Source of the DNA: Micromonospora coriariae
GTDB taxonomy: Bacteria; Actinomycetota; Actinomycetes; Mycobacteriales; Micromonosporaceae
DNA: 64,000 nucleotides
Direction: 5' to 3'
Assembly (NCBI RefSeq): GCF_900091455.1
Contig: NZ_LT607412.1
Location: 4,650,001 to 4,714,000, forward strand
This document shows positions 62,898-64,000 of this stretch, piece after piece. The notes under the pieces are model-generated. The model ran no database searches. It saw nothing but the letters and a program-made list of their open reading frames with translations, and was not told the origin of the DNA. The position numbers were made by a program, and so were the translations under genes. The stretch's first letter is position 1; each line of letters opens with the position of its first letter.

Positions 62898-63284
62898 ATG
62901 ACGGTGCAGGGAGAGTCCGCGGAACATCAGTGGGTGGATGACCATGCGGGCCCGGTGGTCCGCCCGTACGCGGTGACGCGTGGGCGGGCCCGCCCGGTCA
63001 CCGGCACGTTCGACCTGATCTCCCTGGTCACCGCGACCCGAGCCGACGTCACACCGGAGGTCGGCCTCGGTCCGGAGCACCTGGCGATCGTCGGACTGTG
63101 CCAACGAATACAGTCCGTCGCCGAGATCGCCGCCCATCTCGACCTGCCGGTGGGCACCATCCGGGTGCTCCTCGGCGACCTGGCGGCCCGCAGCCTGGTG
63201 CAGGTCCGCGAGCCACAGACCACGGCCGGTCTTCCCGACAACAGCATCTTCGAGGCGGTAATCAATGGACTACGGGCACTCTGA
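62898..63284 (+). CDS. cvnC: DUF742 protein CvnC
   Basis: The 128-residue protein starts at ATG 62898. The DUF742 pattern is complete: VRPYAVTRGRARPVTGTFDL, GLGPEHLAIVGLCQRIQSVA, a winged-helix-like EIAAHLDLPVGTIRVLLGDL and AARSLVQVREPQ. It is a partner in the conservon membrane complex. Its last 20 bases overlap the start of cvnD. Confidence 0.94.
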   Translation: MTVQGESAEHQWVDDHAGPVVRPYAVTRGRARPVTGTFDLISLVTATRADVTPEVGLGPEHLAIVGLCQRIQSVAEIAAHLDLPVGTIRVLLGDLAARSLVQVREPQTTAGLPDNSIFEAVINGLRAL

Positions 63285-63876
63285 CCGGCCGGCGGGAGCG
63301 ACCCCACTGCCCACCGCGATCAAGATCCTGGTCGCCGGTGGCTTCGGCGTGGGCAAGACCACAATGGTCGGCGCGGTGAGCGAGACCCGGCCGTTGCGCA
63401 CCGAGGAGGTGCTGACCGAGTCCGGGGTCGGCATCGACGACCTGTCCGGGGTGGAGGAGAAGACCACCACCACAGTGGCGATGGACTTCGGTCGGATCAC
63501 CATCAGTGACGACCTGGTGCTCTACCTGTTCGGCACGCCGGGGCAGGACCGGTTCTGGTTCGTCTGGGACGAACTGGCGCTGGGCGCGATCGGCGCGGTG
63601 GTGCTGGCGGACACCCGCCGGCTGGCGGACTGCTTCCCGTCGATCGACTACTTCGAGGGCCGGGGCACCCCGTTCGTGGTCGCGGTGAACTGCTTCGAGG
63701 GGGCCCGGCAGTACCGGCTCGACGAGGTACAGTCCGCGCTGAACCTGGACCCGGGGGTCCCGGTGCTGCTCTGCGACGCGCGTCAGCGCGCCTCCAGCAA
63801 GGAGGTGCTCGTCACGCTGATGGAGCACGCCATGAAGACCCGGGAGGCCCGCCGCCGCGCCGCCGGCGCGAACTGA
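63265..63876 (+). CDS. cvnD: Conservon small GTPase CvnD
   Basis: The 203-residue protein starts at ATG 63265, inside the end of cvnC. G1 is VAGGFGVGKTTMVGAV, the switch region TTTVAMDFGRITISDDLVLY leads to G3 LFGTPGQDRFWFVWDEL, and the G4 position reads VAVNCFEGARQ in place of NKxD, as usual for this Ras-like bacterial group. It is the G-protein of the conservon and closes the cvnABCD set. Confidence 0.95.
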   Translation: MDYGHSDRPAGATPLPTAIKILVAGGFGVGKTTMVGAVSETRPLRTEEVLTESGVGIDDLSGVEEKTTTTVAMDFGRITISDDLVLYLFGTPGQDRFWFVWDELALGAIGAVVLADTRRLADCFPSIDYFEGRGTPFVVAVNCFEGARQYRLDEVQSALNLDPGVPVLLCDARQRASSKEVLVTLMEHAMKTREARRRAAGAN

Positions 63877-63972
63877 CCGACCACCGGCGAGAATTTTCCG
63901 GCACCCGGTGTCCGGAACGTCCGCGGCCGATCGTCATGCTGGCGATACCCCGAGACACCAGGGAGCGCCCAG

Positions 63973-64000
63973 ATGAAGTACATGATGTTCGTCTGCACCG
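63973..64000 (+). CDS. Start of a YciI-like gene, cut by window edge
   Basis: Nine codons, MKYMMFVCT, are visible from ATG 63973, with cagggag ten bases upstream. This N-terminus is typical of YciI/DGPF-domain proteins, often found with ECF sigma factors. Only the start is seen, so the call is tentative. Confidence 0.55.

Overview
The window is GC-rich, densely coded actinobacterial chromosome with many GTG starts and stop/start overlaps. Gene order (uvrA-uvrC, rapZ-yvcK-whiA, gap-pgk-tpiA-secG, pgl-opcA-zwf-pgi-tal-tkt, ctaB/ctaA, a sufR-led SUF operon), mycothiol-type enzymes, WhiA and a conservon place it in Actinomycetota. Protein style and the diterpene/conservon content suggest Micromonosporaceae (Micromonospora-like); that genus call is inference.

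Layout. 1-7.8 kb: a truncated mycothiol-dependent isomerase-family gene, rsgA, uvrA, a Tat/lipoprotein Rieske protein and uvrC. 7.8-12.6 kb: an accessory insert between uvrC and rapZ, made of a complete ISL3-family element with terminal inverted repeats and an 8-bp target duplication, a secreted C39-like cysteine peptidase, and recQ. 12.7-19.8 kb: rapZ-yvcK-whiA, lower glycolysis (gap-pgk-tpiA), secG and an RbpA-type RNA polymerase-binding protein. 19.9-28.5 kb, minus strand: the pentose-phosphate operon, ending with tkt divergent from ctaB. 28.8-32.3 kb: haem A synthesis (ctaB, ctaA) around a hypothetical protein and an ATP-grasp enzyme. 32.4-39.3 kb: sufR-sufB-sufD-Rieske ferredoxin-sufC-sufS-sufU-sufT-like, almost all translationally coupled.

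39.5-47.9 kb: a LysE-type exporter, an acVLRF1 ribosome-rescue candidate, a YpfJ-like zinc peptidase, an ABC-F protein, a CadD-like transporter, a Gbn-like small DNA-binding protein, an enoyl-CoA hydratase homologue and an ABC exporter. 47.9-51.6 kb, minus strand: a five-gene chain with every junction overlapping. It runs from a membrane protein with a Cys/Gly-rich C-terminal tail (TIGR04222-like), through a DUF692 multi-iron-type enzyme and an SCO6045-C-like partner, to an SDR without its catalytic Tyr/Lys and a Mug-type DNA glycosylase. This is the best candidate for an undescribed system: a possible iron-enzyme cysteine modification of a membrane protein tail. 51.7-55.4 kb: an AcnR-like regulator, a nitrilase-family hydrolase, a HAD hydrolase, a RIO kinase and a DUF2630 protein.

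55.7-64 kb: a coupled P450 / class I terpene synthase / class II diterpene cyclase operon, followed on the same strand by a full conservon (sensor kinase-like CvnA, roadblock CvnB, DUF742 CvnC, GTPase CvnD). This pairs a diterpenoid pathway with a G-protein-like signalling module. The window ends inside the first codons of a YciI-like gene. No tRNA, rRNA, CRISPR array or prophage was recognised.
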